The translations under genes and the position numbers were made by a program. Positions 54,401-62,942 of a stretch of DNA of 64,000 nt are shown piece after piece. The notes under the pieces were generated by a model that saw only the letters and a program-made list of their open reading frames with translations, searched no databases and was not told the origin of the DNA. Numbering within the stretch: position 1 is the stretch's first letter; every line of letters starts with the position of its first letter. This DNA comes from Spirosoma sp. KCTC 42546 (GTDB lineage: Bacteria > Bacteroidota > Bacteroidia > Cytophagales > Spirosomataceae), in the NCBI RefSeq assembly GCF_006965485.1, contig NZ_CP041360.1:682001-746000 (forward strand). The letters are read 5' to 3'.

Positions 54401-54691
54401 GATGCATCGGCTCCCACCCAATGGAAGGTATATCCCAATCCAGGTAATGAAGTCGTGCAATTTAACTTTTTGGTGGTTGGTAAGGTGCCGCCAAAGGAAG
54501 CTAAGTTGCAGATTTTAAATGGTATAGGTGTGCCAGTCGATATGTATAACCTTATACCTACTATAGGCGAAAATACGTTTTATTGGGATAATCTCAGTAG
54601 TCAGCCATCGGGTATTTATACGGCTACCCTTCAAATTACCTGGGATGATGGACGGCAGGAAACTCTCAAAACTAAGCTAATTAAACGATAG
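51437..54691 (+). CDS. PorU2-like C25 (gingipain-type) protein with T9SS tail
   Basis: A 1,084-residue exported protein. After a signal peptide (RGILLVLTLFLFPCVGQAQ) comes a long beta-rich region, then a C25 peptidase domain with the catalytic dyad H611 (SYTGHGSSN) and C645 (FFNGCSIN), a CARDB-like region, and a C-terminal type IX sorting-like domain beginning WKVYPNPGNEVVQFNF. PorU is the T9SS sortase; the PorU2 type has this size and layout. The only start that keeps the signal peptide is a TTG. It may process or attach T9SS cargo such as the proteins at 55398 and 56594. Confidence 0.8.
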   Translation: MLRLRGILLVLTLFLFPCVGQAQMRYGNEWIVPLQPYAKISITETGIYRISYAELVSAGFNLDAINPRNLQLFHHGRELAIEVVGELDNRFDATDFIEFYAEKNKGEQDSLVYYHTTRANPYHSLFSDETFYFLTVGQHAGKRIVTYAANPTNQNPEKYHLEEQVVSYSEQYSFNNSIGLIPSVQQSYFEEGEGWTGHYIVPDTAARFRLTFKNRVKTDEVYPTLEFQLNGRSLNNHQLWYALNEGSPLDTVTFGSFSPQKIELALPESTIKNESVLLKTQTLKAGNYDWYSMTYFKVVYPQSFPLNGQRSKYFTLRPNSMNQSVVQISDLGPDYITYIITDRYNIAKITSQTNQLVVPNTATGQQLFVSNEIKKVTGISVVTFPILNPKEYTYLIVTHNSLLESANQYAAYRASVAGGSYKPLVIETKAIYEQFNFGERSPIAIRRFADYMLSGGSGKYLFLLGRGISFPDVLKTSEAEDLVPTFGYPGSDALLTMGLTGLPEFVQALPTGRINVTTNQQALNYLAKVKEFEQSVPDEWQKRMLHLNGGHDKAEITYLKSLMEQLRPIAEGPYMGAQVKTISKKTFEEVEAIDISAEVNEGVSMISYTGHGSSNTLDFNFGYCSSPTSNFHNKGKYPILFFNGCSINNIFYKYDPLSTDWLITPDKGAIAVLAGSFWSYPNSTQQYIYSLYQKLFADSTTLTQTIGEMQQRVNQHLSSQSNDLTLRSDMQQIILQGDPALHLFPLSKPDYVARSLFLQARKTGTSIATNDSLTVNLILANVGRYIAGQTVSVQLKKTYTTNETSVQWVTVQIKSGRDTLVFPIKKELSITQLELTIDSDAVIDELSEGNNVVQIELADWQEIQRNSVYPINALPDQSNPVLSVLIDNRVLKNGDYVSADPTIQINLMDENILPIDNLATIQVSIKQCESCPFVALTPKTGSATSPVSLIATYQLTQLPAGRYELLATGRDAVGNASGNAYRITFRVADASAPTQWKVYPNPGNEVVQFNFLVVGKVPPKEAKLQILNGIGVPVDMYNLIPTIGENTFYWDNLSSQPSGIYTATLQITWDDGRQETLKTKLIKR

Positions 54692-54699
54692 GTATTTTG

Positions 54700-55377
54700 T
54701 TACTCTTTGCCTGCTTCACGTAAAACCCATTTCTGGCGGTAACCAAATTCAATTTGCCCTGTCCCAATGCAACTGGGGGAACTTTGACAATAAGCCAGTG
54801 CAGTGGCTTCCTTATAAATTAGCCCTGTCTGATAGCCATATACTACAAACTGACGATTTAATGAAATGGCTGTCGAGTCGTTTTGTGTGCTGCTAACCTG
54901 AATCGTATTGGCGTAATTACCATAAGGTTTTCCAATCTGGTTGTAGCGGTAAGTAGAGATAGGCATGACATTAAACTCATTTTGATTCCAGACATTTTTG
55001 TTTGTAACTGGAAACGTGAGTTTTACATAAGCCGTGTTATTCTCAGTACGAATCAACTTATCTGGCCATTGTTGTACCGTCCATATTGAATCTGCTTTCC
55101 AGGTATCAAACAGACGGCTTCGTTTGTATCGAATCAATTTGTACGTTTTTCCTCCTTGACCTATCGAGAGTAGCTCACCAATTGTTTCTTTAACATAATA
55201 GGTACTCAAAATTGGTAAGTTACTTAAGGAATAACGCTCATCCTGTACTTCATACACCCAGTAGCGCCCTGTCTCAACCGGTGCATAGTTACTATCATGT
55301 TGCTCTAAAACATCCTGTTGCTGACACGCCTGCAGAAGTAATAAAGTGCCTATAATGGTAATGGGGTAGTTAAACAA
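54700..55377 (-). CDS. Hypothetical lipoprotein
   Basis: A 225-residue protein with a lipoprotein signal (TIIGTLLLLQAC, cysteine at about residue 18). The mature part starts with YAPVETGRYWVYEVQDERYSLS and is beta-rich; no function is recognised. The frame opens at TTG, since no ATG fits. It ends 8 bases from the convergent PorU2-like gene and follows the T9SS gene at 55398 by 20 bases. Confidence 0.65.
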   Translation of the reverse strand: MFNYPITIIGTLLLLQACQQQDVLEQHDSNYAPVETGRYWVYEVQDERYSLSNLPILSTYYVKETIGELLSIGQGGKTYKLIRYKRSRLFDTWKADSIWTVQQWPDKLIRTENNTAYVKLTFPVTNKNVWNQNEFNVMPISTYRYNQIGKPYGNYANTIQVSSTQNDSTAISLNRQFVVYGYQTGLIYKEATALAYCQSSPSCIGTGQIEFGYRQKWVLREAGKE

Positions 55378-55397
55378 GTCGATGGAACAATGATTAC

Positions 55398-56375
55398 TTA
55401 GTCTACAATTACTTTGAGTGATTTCTGCTTAGTTTGTCCCAGTCCGAAAAACTGCAACAAATAAATGCCTTTTGATAAGAGATGTGTGGGAGAAACGGAC
55501 ACGATAGTTGGGTTCCCCGTTTTGGTGGTATTAATAGGGATCTCAATACCGGCAACAGTATATAGCCTGATGACAGCTGACTGAGCATCTTTCATGGACA
55601 GCATAAAGCTGCCATCTGCACTAGCGTTTGGGAATATTTTGGTATTTATATCCTCCTGGAGCGTATAACGAACAGCAATAATGCGTGAATAATCAACAGA
55701 TCCATCTATATCTTTCTGTTTTAGTCGATAGTAATAGGTTTGATCAACTTGAACATCGGTATCGATAAATTCATAAGTCGATACCTGACGGCTAGTAGTT
55801 TGGCCTTTTACAAAGCCTATTCCTTCGAATGCTGTGGCATTTCTACTTTTCTGTAAATCGAAACCTTCATTGTTGGTTTCTGATTCAGTAGACCAATTCA
55901 ACCGCACCCCGTCAGGTTTGGATATACCCGTAAATGATAGCAGTTTCACTGGAAGAGGTCCGTTAAAAATAGATTGTGTTGTACAAGTACTGGTTCCTTG
56001 TGCCGATTTACTTCCAGTTAGCACCAAACTTCCACTACCGCAAGGTAATACTACCGTAGCAGTTGGCAATTGTTGATTGGCTCCCGAAGGGAGGTCCGAG
56101 AATGAGCCATTACAATTGACAATGGCTACAGGATTTCCAGAATAGCAAACAGATACGGTGGTACCCCCTGCTGTGAATGTATAGCGCGCCAGTTTGACTG
56201 CGGATCCCGATTGATTAACTGTTACTGTAGGTGTAAAAAGGAAGGTACAGTTGCCACCGCTAGTCGATTGGTAGGTTAATGTATAACTTTGCGTAACCAC
56301 ACATTCGGTGGAAGATGTTTGGGCAAAGCTTTGTCCATAACAGATTAGAAGTGAGATGCATGCCAAGATTTTCAT
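55398..56375 (-). CDS. T9SS cargo protein with C-terminal sorting domain
   Basis: A 325-residue secreted protein: signal peptide MKILACISLLICYGQSFAQ, a cysteine-containing beta-rich part, the common Bacteroidota linker domain beginning LPVKLLSFTG with LNWSTESETNNEGFDLQKS, and a type A C-terminal sorting domain (IFPNASADGSFMLSM to KSLKVIVD). It is a clear relative of the protein at 56594, sharing the linker and tail. The function of the N-terminal part is unknown. A short peptide gene lies immediately upstream. Confidence 0.82.
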   Translation of the reverse strand: MKILACISLLICYGQSFAQTSSTECVVTQSYTLTYQSTSGGNCTFLFTPTVTVNQSGSAVKLARYTFTAGGTTVSVCYSGNPVAIVNCNGSFSDLPSGANQQLPTATVVLPCGSGSLVLTGSKSAQGTSTCTTQSIFNGPLPVKLLSFTGISKPDGVRLNWSTESETNNEGFDLQKSRNATAFEGIGFVKGQTTSRQVSTYEFIDTDVQVDQTYYYRLKQKDIDGSVDYSRIIAVRYTLQEDINTKIFPNASADGSFMLSMKDAQSAVIRLYTVAGIEIPINTTKTGNPTIVSVSPTHLLSKGIYLLQFFGLGQTKQKSLKVIVD

Positions 56376-56411
56376 AATCGTGTGGAATGTTTTTTATATA
56401 CCTACTATGTA

Positions 56412-56564
56412 TTATGCCTGGAAGTCATTGGTTGATGACATGGCATCAAAAGCACTACCACCTTTCAGGGTAAGTTTAGATACGTTTCCGAGCTTTATTA
56501 GCGTCGGTTTCTTGTAGGTTCTTTTGGTAGATTTAAGTACGGTGGTATACTGGTTAATTTTCAT
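56412..56564 (-). CDS. Small ORF with lasso-type RiPP leader motif
   Basis: A 50-residue ORF, ATG to TAA, in the gap between the two T9SS genes. Residues 17-32 fit the lasso-peptide leader consensus Y-x2-P-x-L-x3-G-x5-T exactly: Y17, P20, L22, G26 and T32 within YKKPTLIKLGNVSKLT. After it come LKGG and then SAFDAMSSTNDFQA. With T32 at the usual -2 position the core would begin at K34 and place an aspartate (D40) at core position 7, which could accept a ring bond. No lasso cyclase, protease or recognition-element gene is in the window, so it is an orphan precursor or a lookalike. It lies 29 bases after the upstream stop and 36 before the downstream ATG. Confidence 0.6.
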   Translation of the reverse strand: MKINQYTTVLKSTKRTYKKPTLIKLGNVSKLTLKGGSAFDAMSSTNDFQA

Positions 56565-56593
56565 AAAAGTGAAATTCTAGTGTTTGAAACAGG

Positions 56594-57697
56594 TTATTGG
56601 ATAATGATCTTTAGAGGTTGTTGATACGAACCATCGGTTGTTTGAAGTTGCAGGTGGTATATACCTGTAGGGGCGACAACATCTATGGAAAGTTGAGCAG
56701 GCGCCTGAGTCTTGTTGATCGTAATAGGAATTTCGATGCCAGCAGAATTATAAAGATGAATAGCGGCTATCTCCTTTTCCTGGGTAGAAAGCATAAAGTT
56801 GCCCCAGGTCGGATTAGGATAGGCCAAGGCTTTGGTTTCTTCTGAGGCAGCGCCTACTCGTACGCCAATAATAGTAGATAGCGCTGAGCTACCACCCATA
56901 TCTTTTTGCCTGAGTTGATAATAATATACTTGCCCATCCTGAACATCGTTATCCGTAAAAGAATAGGCCAATAATTCCTGGGTGGAAGTATGGCTCGGAA
57001 CAAAGCCAATTTTCTCCAATCGTGTAGCTGACCTACCTTTCAGTACATCGAATCCTTCATTTTTTTCCTCCCAGGATGTAGCCCAATTCAATTGGACAGC
57101 ATTCGTCGTTGACTCGCCTGTAAATGATATGAGTTTGACAGGAAGTGGAGCAACCCCGCTAACAGTTAGTGATTGATCCAGCCTGAGGGTTCCTGCTGCA
57201 TTACTAGCTCCCCATGCGTAGAGTCTGAACCGAATAGGTTGTACGGTATTGACGGTAAAACTTACATTGATTGCTGCATCTATAGTACCGGATAATGGGC
57301 CTGTTGATATACTAACCTCTGTACCTCCTCCAATACTATAGGCAATTAGATAATTAGTCGGGCCAGTGCCAGATCTACGCTCAGTTAGGTTTATACTGGC
57401 TAAGTTTAATTGATGACCTGTAACAGGCGTTAGGGTAAATTCGTAATAATCATTCAAATCCTGTGCACTACTAGTCCAACCACTGGAATTGATGCTACCG
57501 GTTGCTGTTACAGGAGTTAGGCCTGTACCTCGTGTAATATCAGAAGCTGTAATGTTAGCGTTGGTAGACGTTACCGCTTTAGATGTTTGATTACCTGGGT
57601 CTGCGTTTGTGAAGGTGTAGGTGGCTACTTGGGCAACACTTGTTAGTGAATGCAGGAATAATAGTAGTGGTACGAACTTATTCATAAACGAATACAT
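56594..57697 (-). CDS. T9SS cargo protein with C-terminal sorting domain
   Basis: A 367-residue secreted protein with a signal peptide (FVPLLLFLHSLTSVAQ), a beta-sandwich N-terminal part resembling the discoidin-like or fibronectin-like modules of other surface proteins (YEFTLTPVTGHQLNLASINLTERRS), the linker LPVKLISFTGESTTNAVQLNW and a type A sorting domain (AYPNPTWGNFMLST to PLKIIIQ). Two ATGs four codons apart are possible starts. It heads a run that includes the small RiPP-like ORF, the second cargo gene and the lipoprotein. Confidence 0.8.
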   Translation of the reverse strand: MYSFMNKFVPLLLFLHSLTSVAQVATYTFTNADPGNQTSKAVTSTNANITASDITRGTGLTPVTATGSINSSGWTSSAQDLNDYYEFTLTPVTGHQLNLASINLTERRSGTGPTNYLIAYSIGGGTEVSISTGPLSGTIDAAINVSFTVNTVQPIRFRLYAWGASNAAGTLRLDQSLTVSGVAPLPVKLISFTGESTTNAVQLNWATSWEEKNEGFDVLKGRSATRLEKIGFVPSHTSTQELLAYSFTDNDVQDGQVYYYQLRQKDMGGSSALSTIIGVRVGAASEETKALAYPNPTWGNFMLSTQEKEIAAIHLYNSAGIEIPITINKTQAPAQLSIDVVAPTGIYHLQLQTTDGSYQQPLKIIIQ

Positions 57698-57812
57698 AAT
57701 TTTTGGGTAAAATTATGTATATTATTTAATTAAAATAGAGTCTTTATGTGTTTTTTTGCTAGTATAACCAATTTTAAATATGGTTTGGGGAGAGAATTGT
57801 GTATGTAAGAAC

Positions 57813-57870
57813 GTACACGAAGCCATAAAGCCTGTCTGTAGCTACAGACAGGCTTTATGGCTTCGTGTAC
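57813..57870. repeat. Perfect 58-base palindrome
   Basis: The left half (57813-57841) and the right half (57842-57870) are exact reverse complements with no spacer, centred on CTGTAGCTACAG. There is no T run, so it is not an ordinary terminator. It lies between the mraY stop side and the cargo gene start side on the minus strand. Other copies are not in the window. Confidence 0.95.
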
Positions 57871-57912
57871 AACAAATTGATAAGAAACTGGGAGATAAGA
57901 TGTAAAGGGCGC

Positions 57913-59121
57913 TTATCGCAACTTAAGCGTTACCAATGCCAGAACAGCGAGCATAATACCCACAATCCAAAAGCGTGTTACGAGTTTTGCTTCGTGATAG
58001 CCTTTCTTCTGAAAATGGTGATGCAAGGGCGACATCAGGAAGATTCGCCTGCCCTCCCCATACTTACGCTTCGTATACTTAAAGTAGCTGACCTGCATAA
58101 TTACCGATACGAGTTCGACCAGGAAAATGCCGCAGATAATTGGAATCATCAATTCCTTTCGGATGGCTAGAAACAAAACCGCAATAACACCACCCAGCAT
58201 CAGGCTACCTGTGTCGCCCATAAATACCTGAGCAGGATAAGAATTATACCATAAAAAGCCGACGCAGGCACCTACAAAAGCAGCACAGAAGATTACTAAC
58301 TCACCCGCATTTGGGATGTACATGATATTCAGGTACTGCGAGAAAACCTTATTGCCAGATAAATAAGCTAATACACCGATCGTTAAGCCAATAATTACTG
58401 AAGTTCCAGCTGCCAGCCCGTCAATACCATCTGTAATATTTGCCCCGTTGGAAACTGCTGTGATGATGAAAATACAGATCAGCACATACACAATCCAGGT
58501 GTAACTGTCTGGCAAAAAGCCAAAGAGAAGTGAGCTATAATCGAACTCGTTGTTTTTAACGAATGGTACAGTCGTCAGTGTAGATTTAATATCGGTATAG
58601 ATATCCGGTACAGTCGATGTACTAAGCAACCGCGGGGCATATCGGCGAATTTTAACGTACTCATTAAACGATAAGGTAAGACCGACAATGAGCCCTAAGC
58701 CAACCTGGCCAACAACCTTAAATTTACCTTGCAACCCTTCTTTATTCTTCTTGAAAACTTTAATGTAGTCGTCCAGGAAGCCAATCATCCCGGTCCAGAC
58801 GGTAGAAACGAGAGCTAGTACCACATACACATTGGAGAGCTTGGCAAAGAGCAGGGCTGGAATCAGGAGAGAGGCCAGAATAATAAAGCCACCCATGGTT
58901 GGCGTGCCCCGCTTTTGCATTTGACCTTCCAGGCCAAGATCACGAATAGATTCGCCAATTTGCAGATTGCGGAGTATATCGATAATACGCCGACCAAAAA
59001 TAGCTGCAATTAGCAGAGAGGTTATAACTGCACCCAGTGCACGAAATGAGATATATTGAAAAACCCCCGCACCAGGGAAGTTGTAGCGTTCGTCAAGAAA
59101 CTGGAAGAGGTAATAGAGCAT
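57913..59121 (-). CDS. mraY: Phospho-MurNAc-pentapeptide transferase
   Basis: Integral membrane enzyme of 402 residues that makes lipid I. The family motifs are GTPTMGG in the first loop, FLDDYIKV, the nucleotide-binding [27 protein letters not shown] and the HHHFQKKG loop near the end. It follows murE with a palindromic gap. The rest of the division cluster (murD and later genes) does not follow it. Confidence 0.96.
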   Translation of the reverse strand: MLYYLFQFLDERYNFPGAGVFQYISFRALGAVITSLLIAAIFGRRIIDILRNLQIGESIRDLGLEGQMQKRGTPTMGGFIILASLLIPALLFAKLSNVYVVLALVSTVWTGMIGFLDDYIKVFKKNKEGLQGKFKVVGQVGLGLIVGLTLSFNEYVKIRRYAPRLLSTSTVPDIYTDIKSTLTTVPFVKNNEFDYSSLLFGFLPDSYTWIVYVLICIFIITAVSNGANITDGIDGLAAGTSVIIGLTIGVLAYLSGNKVFSQYLNIMYIPNAGELVIFCAAFVGACVGFLWYNSYPAQVFMGDTGSLMLGGVIAVLFLAIRKELMIPIICGIFLVELVSVIMQVSYFKYTKRKYGEGRRIFLMSPLHHHFQKKGYHEAKLVTRFWIVGIMLAVLALVTLKLR

Positions 59122-59127
59122 AAGGAC

Positions 59128-59225
59128 GAATGATAGAATGAGCGAATGAATGATTAAGTGAATAAAACATGCGATAGCTATTCACCGCTCCGGCGGCCCG
59201 GTCAATCACTCATTCGCTCATTCAC
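59128..59225. repeat. Intergenic inverted repeat, family E
   Basis: GAATGAGCGAATGAATGATT at 59136-59155 matches the complement of TCACTCATTCGCTCATTCAC at 59206-59225 with few mismatches. It fills the mraY-murE gap and resembles the repeat at 6344-6440. Confidence 0.75.
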
Positions 59226-59245
59226 AATTAAATTCCAGGCCAAAG

Positions 59246-60724
59246 TTACTGATTTCCGCGTTCTGCAAAAGCCTCCTGTAACACGGCCTTATCATCAAAG
59301 TCGTATTTGATGCCTTTGATTTCCTGATAGGTTTCGTGGCCTTTACCAGCAACCAGAATAATATCGTGCGGATACGCAATTGAAACCGCTTGACGTATTG
59401 CTTCGTGCCGATCCTCAATTGTTTGCGTTTTCTTTACATCAACGGGGGGAACACCAGCTTGCATTTGCTCTAAAATGGCTATCGGGTCTTCGTTGCGCGG
59501 ATTGTCTGAAGTCAAGATGACGCGGGTACTGAATTTACACGCAATACCGGCCATAATAGGCCGTTTGGCTGCATCACGATTTCCCCCACAGCCAACAATC
59601 GTAATGATTTGCGGCAGGCGACCCTGTTCGTCTGTCTGGCGCAGACCGTTGATGGTTTCCAATACGTTTTGCAGCGCATCAGGCGTGTGGGCATAATCGA
59701 CAATTCCCACAATTTTGTTGTCTGAAACAACCTGTTCAAATCGACCCCGCGGTGGAGTAATGCCAGATAGTAAGGTTAATACATCAGTTGGCTCCTCACC
59801 TAACAAAACGGCCGCTCCATACACGCTTAACAGATTATAGGCATTAAAACGGCCAATAAGTTTAAACCATACCTCGCGCGCATCGACCAGCATGTGCAGT
59901 CCAAACAGACTATCGGCCAGGAGTTTACCTTTAAACGTAGCCAGTGTTTGTAATGAGTAGGTTTCTTTGCGTGCAGCGGTATTCTGAAGCATCACCAGAC
60001 CCCGTTTATCGTCAACGTTCGTTAAGGCAAAGGCGGATGACGGAAGCTGGTCGAAGAATCCTTTTTTTGCCCGGATGTAGTTATCGAAAGTCCCGTGAAA
60101 ATCGAGGTGATCGTGGGTGATGTTCGTAAAAATACCACCGGCAAACGTCAGGCCTGCAATACGTTCCTGCACAACCGCATGTGAACTAACTTCCATAAAT
60201 ACATGCGTACAGCCATGGGTACGCATTTTTGTCAGTAGCTGATTGGTGGTGATGGCGTCGGGTGTGGTATGTGTTGCCGGAATTACTTCATCATCAATCT
60301 GGTTCTGAACCGTAGATAACAACCCACACCGATAGCCTAAGCCGCGAAACAGTCGGAAGAGTAGGGTTGCAACGGATGTCTTGCCATTGGTCCCTGTTAC
60401 ACCAACTAGTTTGAGCTTTTGGGAGGGATGATCGTAAAAATTAGCAGCTGCTAATCCCATTGTCCGGGCCGAGTCCTGCACCTGTACATAGGCCACAGAG
60501 GAGTTAATCTCAGCGGGCAGCTCTTCGCATAAGATAGCGGCTGCTCCCTGGCGAATGGCCGTTTCAATAAAGCTATGGCCATCAGTAAGGGTGCCACGAA
60601 TGGCTATAAACAAACTGCTTGGACCCACTTTACGCGAGTCCATCGTCAGATTTGTAATCTCAGTAGTCATGCTGCCGGATGTAGCCAGCAGAGGAGTTTT
60701 ATAGAAGAGGTCTTTGAGTTGCAT
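59246..60724 (-). CDS. murE: UDP-MurNAc-tripeptide synthetase (meso-DAP adding)
   Basis: Adds meso-diaminopimelate to UDP-MurNAc-L-Ala-D-Glu. About 492 residues from the ATG of MQLKDLFYK; an in-frame TTG 13 codons upstream is less likely. Marks are the ATP-binding GVTGTNGKTSVATLLFRLF, TTPDAITTNQLL, MEVSSHAV, HDHLDFHGTFDNY and TSDNPRNEDP, where DNPR specifies diaminopimelate as the added residue. Confidence 0.95.
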   Translation of the reverse strand: MQLKDLFYKTPLLATSGSMTTEITNLTMDSRKVGPSSLFIAIRGTLTDGHSFIETAIRQGAAAILCEELPAEINSSVAYVQVQDSARTMGLAAANFYDHPSQKLKLVGVTGTNGKTSVATLLFRLFRGLGYRCGLLSTVQNQIDDEVIPATHTTPDAITTNQLLTKMRTHGCTHVFMEVSSHAVVQERIAGLTFAGGIFTNITHDHLDFHGTFDNYIRAKKGFFDQLPSSAFALTNVDDKRGLVMLQNTAARKETYSLQTLATFKGKLLADSLFGLHMLVDAREVWFKLIGRFNAYNLLSVYGAAVLLGEEPTDVLTLLSGITPPRGRFEQVVSDNKIVGIVDYAHTPDALQNVLETINGLRQTDEQGRLPQIITIVGCGGNRDAAKRPIMAGIACKFSTRVILTSDNPRNEDPIAILEQMQAGVPPVDVKKTQTIEDRHEAIRQAVSIAYPHDIILVAGKGHETYQEIKGIKYDFDDKAVLQEAFAERGNQ

Positions 60725-60830
60725 ACGGATATAACGAACAGCACGTTCGTTTGGCGTCTGCAAAAAAACGGCTTGCGCGTGGGACTACCTAATTTGATCG
60801 AAAAGTCCTTTCATTGAAAGTAAACAACTG

Positions 60831-62942
60831 CTACCCTAGCCGCAGTGTTATAGCTTTGCCTGCCGTTTTCGCCGTCTCCATTCCTGGCGAAACGGATTGC
60901 TCTTTCACCTTTCCCCTACCTTCAACAGATACCCGGAAACCACGGTTTTCAAGCAGGAACAGGGCATCACGAAGGGTTAATCCTCGTACGTCAGGCACTT
61001 GATCAGGGCGAGTTGGCCGCGATTTCCAGCGTCCACCGGATGTTGATTCAACCCAGCCTTCGGTAGCGGGTTCGTTGGTAATATTAAGTGCCGAGCTAAT
61101 CGTATGCAAGTCGTCGGCATAACCGGCCATCATCCCTGTTGTTGAGCGTGGCTGCGATGTGCGAGCCCGTATTGGGGAATGAATCCGATAATCGTAGGCT
61201 ACAATTCGATCCGCTACCGTCTTGAAGACGGGCGCTGCTACAGCACCAGCATACAATAAATCTATATTATCTCCCTGAGGGCTATCGACAACCGTAATCA
61301 TACTATATTTTGGATTATCGGCAGGGAAATAGCCAATGAACGAGGTGTAGTATTTTCCAACCTGATACCGCCCATTCACAATTTTCTGGGCTGTCCCTGT
61401 CTTCCCGGCAATGGCGTAATAGGGGTTATTAATGTGTTTAGCAGTGCCCTGAACAACCACACCGCGCAGCAGTTGCTGCGCCTTCCGGATCGTTGCTGGT
61501 GAGGCTATCGGCTCCGGAACTACATACGGTTTATTGTCCTCAATGATCTCATTCGCGAGTTTGATCTGCTTGACAATAACGGGGCGTACCCACCTACCAT
61601 TATTGGCTACGGCATTGTAAAACGCCAGCATTTGCAAGGGGGTAATCTGCATCTCGTAGCCGTACGACATTGACGTTAACGAGACCTTGCTCCAGCCTTT
61701 CATGTCGGGGTTGCGAACAACGGGAACGGCCTCACCTTTCATATGGATGCCCGTTGGTTTAGTCAGGTGAAACTGACGCAGGTACTGGCAATACAGATCG
61801 GGTCGTTTGTAAAAATAGCTGCGCATCAGCAGGTGCGTGCCCACATTTGACGATTTCTCAAATACCTGTCTGGCTGTAATTGTTCCATGACCAACCCGGC
61901 TGGCGTCGTGAATGCCAAGCCCATTATAGGTTGCAGAGCCACCACCAGTGGCCACCAACTGGTCGAGCGAAATGGCTTTTTCTTCCATCAACGCCATCAT
62001 AGTGGCTAGCTTGAAAGTTGAGCCGGGGTCCGTTCGATCGGCCAGCGCATGGTTGAAGTTTTCGACATAGGTGTTGCCCTGTTTCGTAAGGTTAGCCATC
62101 GCCCGAATTTCGCCGGTAGCTACCTCCATGACAATAACACAACCTTTAGACGCATTGTATTTCTCCAGAGCCGAGCGTAACGCCGATTCAGCCATATCCT
62201 GATAATTAACATCGAGCGTTGTGTACAGATCCATGCCCGGCTCTGGCGTCATATCCGGGCCATCTTCAACAGGCTTACGGATACCACCCGATAGAACCTC
62301 AACCAGACCAACAGCGTTTTTACCCGCCAGCGCGGGTTGAAAACTGGCTTCCAGGCCAATTAGACCCCGGTTGGTTTTGGCATTGAGGTTGCCAATAGTC
62401 CGTTCGGCCATCTGACCATAGGGATGATACCGTTCGTAATAAGGACGCAGAACGCCACCTCTTGCCGCAACTTTGGGAGAGGATCGAAAAAACGGCCATT
62501 TTAGCATCTCCTGCCGCTCCTTAAACGTTACCCGCCGACGATTCAACAGTACATACCGACGTTTGTGGATACGGGCATTGATGATATCGTCTTTATAATC
62601 GTTGGCCGAACGGTCCCGGTAAATTCGGGAGAGCAAGAGGGCCAGCGAATCTATTTTTTTTGTAAAGTATTCGGGCTTGGCCATGGTTGGGTCGAGGCCA
62701 ACCACGTAAGTGGGTAGCGACGTTGCCAGTAGGCTTCCATCGTTTGCGTAGATGTTTCCACGCATAGCCGGGATCGTGTCGCGCCGGATGAGTGTTTCCT
62801 GTACGCGCTCACGCCAGAACTTGCCTTTAAACGTTTGCAAATACTGTACATAAACAAGCCGGACCATAACGCCGAACGCCAGAGCAATCACGACGTAGAA
62901 AACGTGATTTGCCCGCTGTATAATGTCCTGTTTAATGTTCAT
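60831..62942 (-). CDS. ftsI: Division transpeptidase PBP3 with PASTA domain
   Basis: Cross-links septal peptidoglycan. About 703 residues from the ATG of MNIKQDIIQRANHVF, which overlaps ftsL by 11 bases; a TTG 17 codons upstream is rejected. One membrane helix (VFYVVIALAFGVMVRLVYV), an N-terminal pedestal domain, and the transpeptidase with catalytic serine in DPGSTFK, the SSN motif and KTGTAQK. The C-terminal PASTA domain starts at DQVPDVRGLTLRDALFLLEN. Confidence 0.94.
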   Translation of the reverse strand: MNIKQDIIQRANHVFYVVIALAFGVMVRLVYVQYLQTFKGKFWRERVQETLIRRDTIPAMRGNIYANDGSLLATSLPTYVVGLDPTMAKPEYFTKKIDSLALLLSRIYRDRSANDYKDDIINARIHKRRYVLLNRRRVTFKERQEMLKWPFFRSSPKVAARGGVLRPYYERYHPYGQMAERTIGNLNAKTNRGLIGLEASFQPALAGKNAVGLVEVLSGGIRKPVEDGPDMTPEPGMDLYTTLDVNYQDMAESALRSALEKYNASKGCVIVMEVATGEIRAMANLTKQGNTYVENFNHALADRTDPGSTFKLATMMALMEEKAISLDQLVATGGGSATYNGLGIHDASRVGHGTITARQVFEKSSNVGTHLLMRSYFYKRPDLYCQYLRQFHLTKPTGIHMKGEAVPVVRNPDMKGWSKVSLTSMSYGYEMQITPLQMLAFYNAVANNGRWVRPVIVKQIKLANEIIEDNKPYVVPEPIASPATIRKAQQLLRGVVVQGTAKHINNPYYAIAGKTGTAQKIVNGRYQVGKYYTSFIGYFPADNPKYSMITVVDSPQGDNIDLLYAGAVAAPVFKTVADRIVAYDYRIHSPIRARTSQPRSTTGMMAGYADDLHTISSALNITNEPATEGWVESTSGGRWKSRPTRPDQVPDVRGLTLRDALFLLENRGFRVSVEGRGKVKEQSVSPGMETAKTAGKAITLRLG

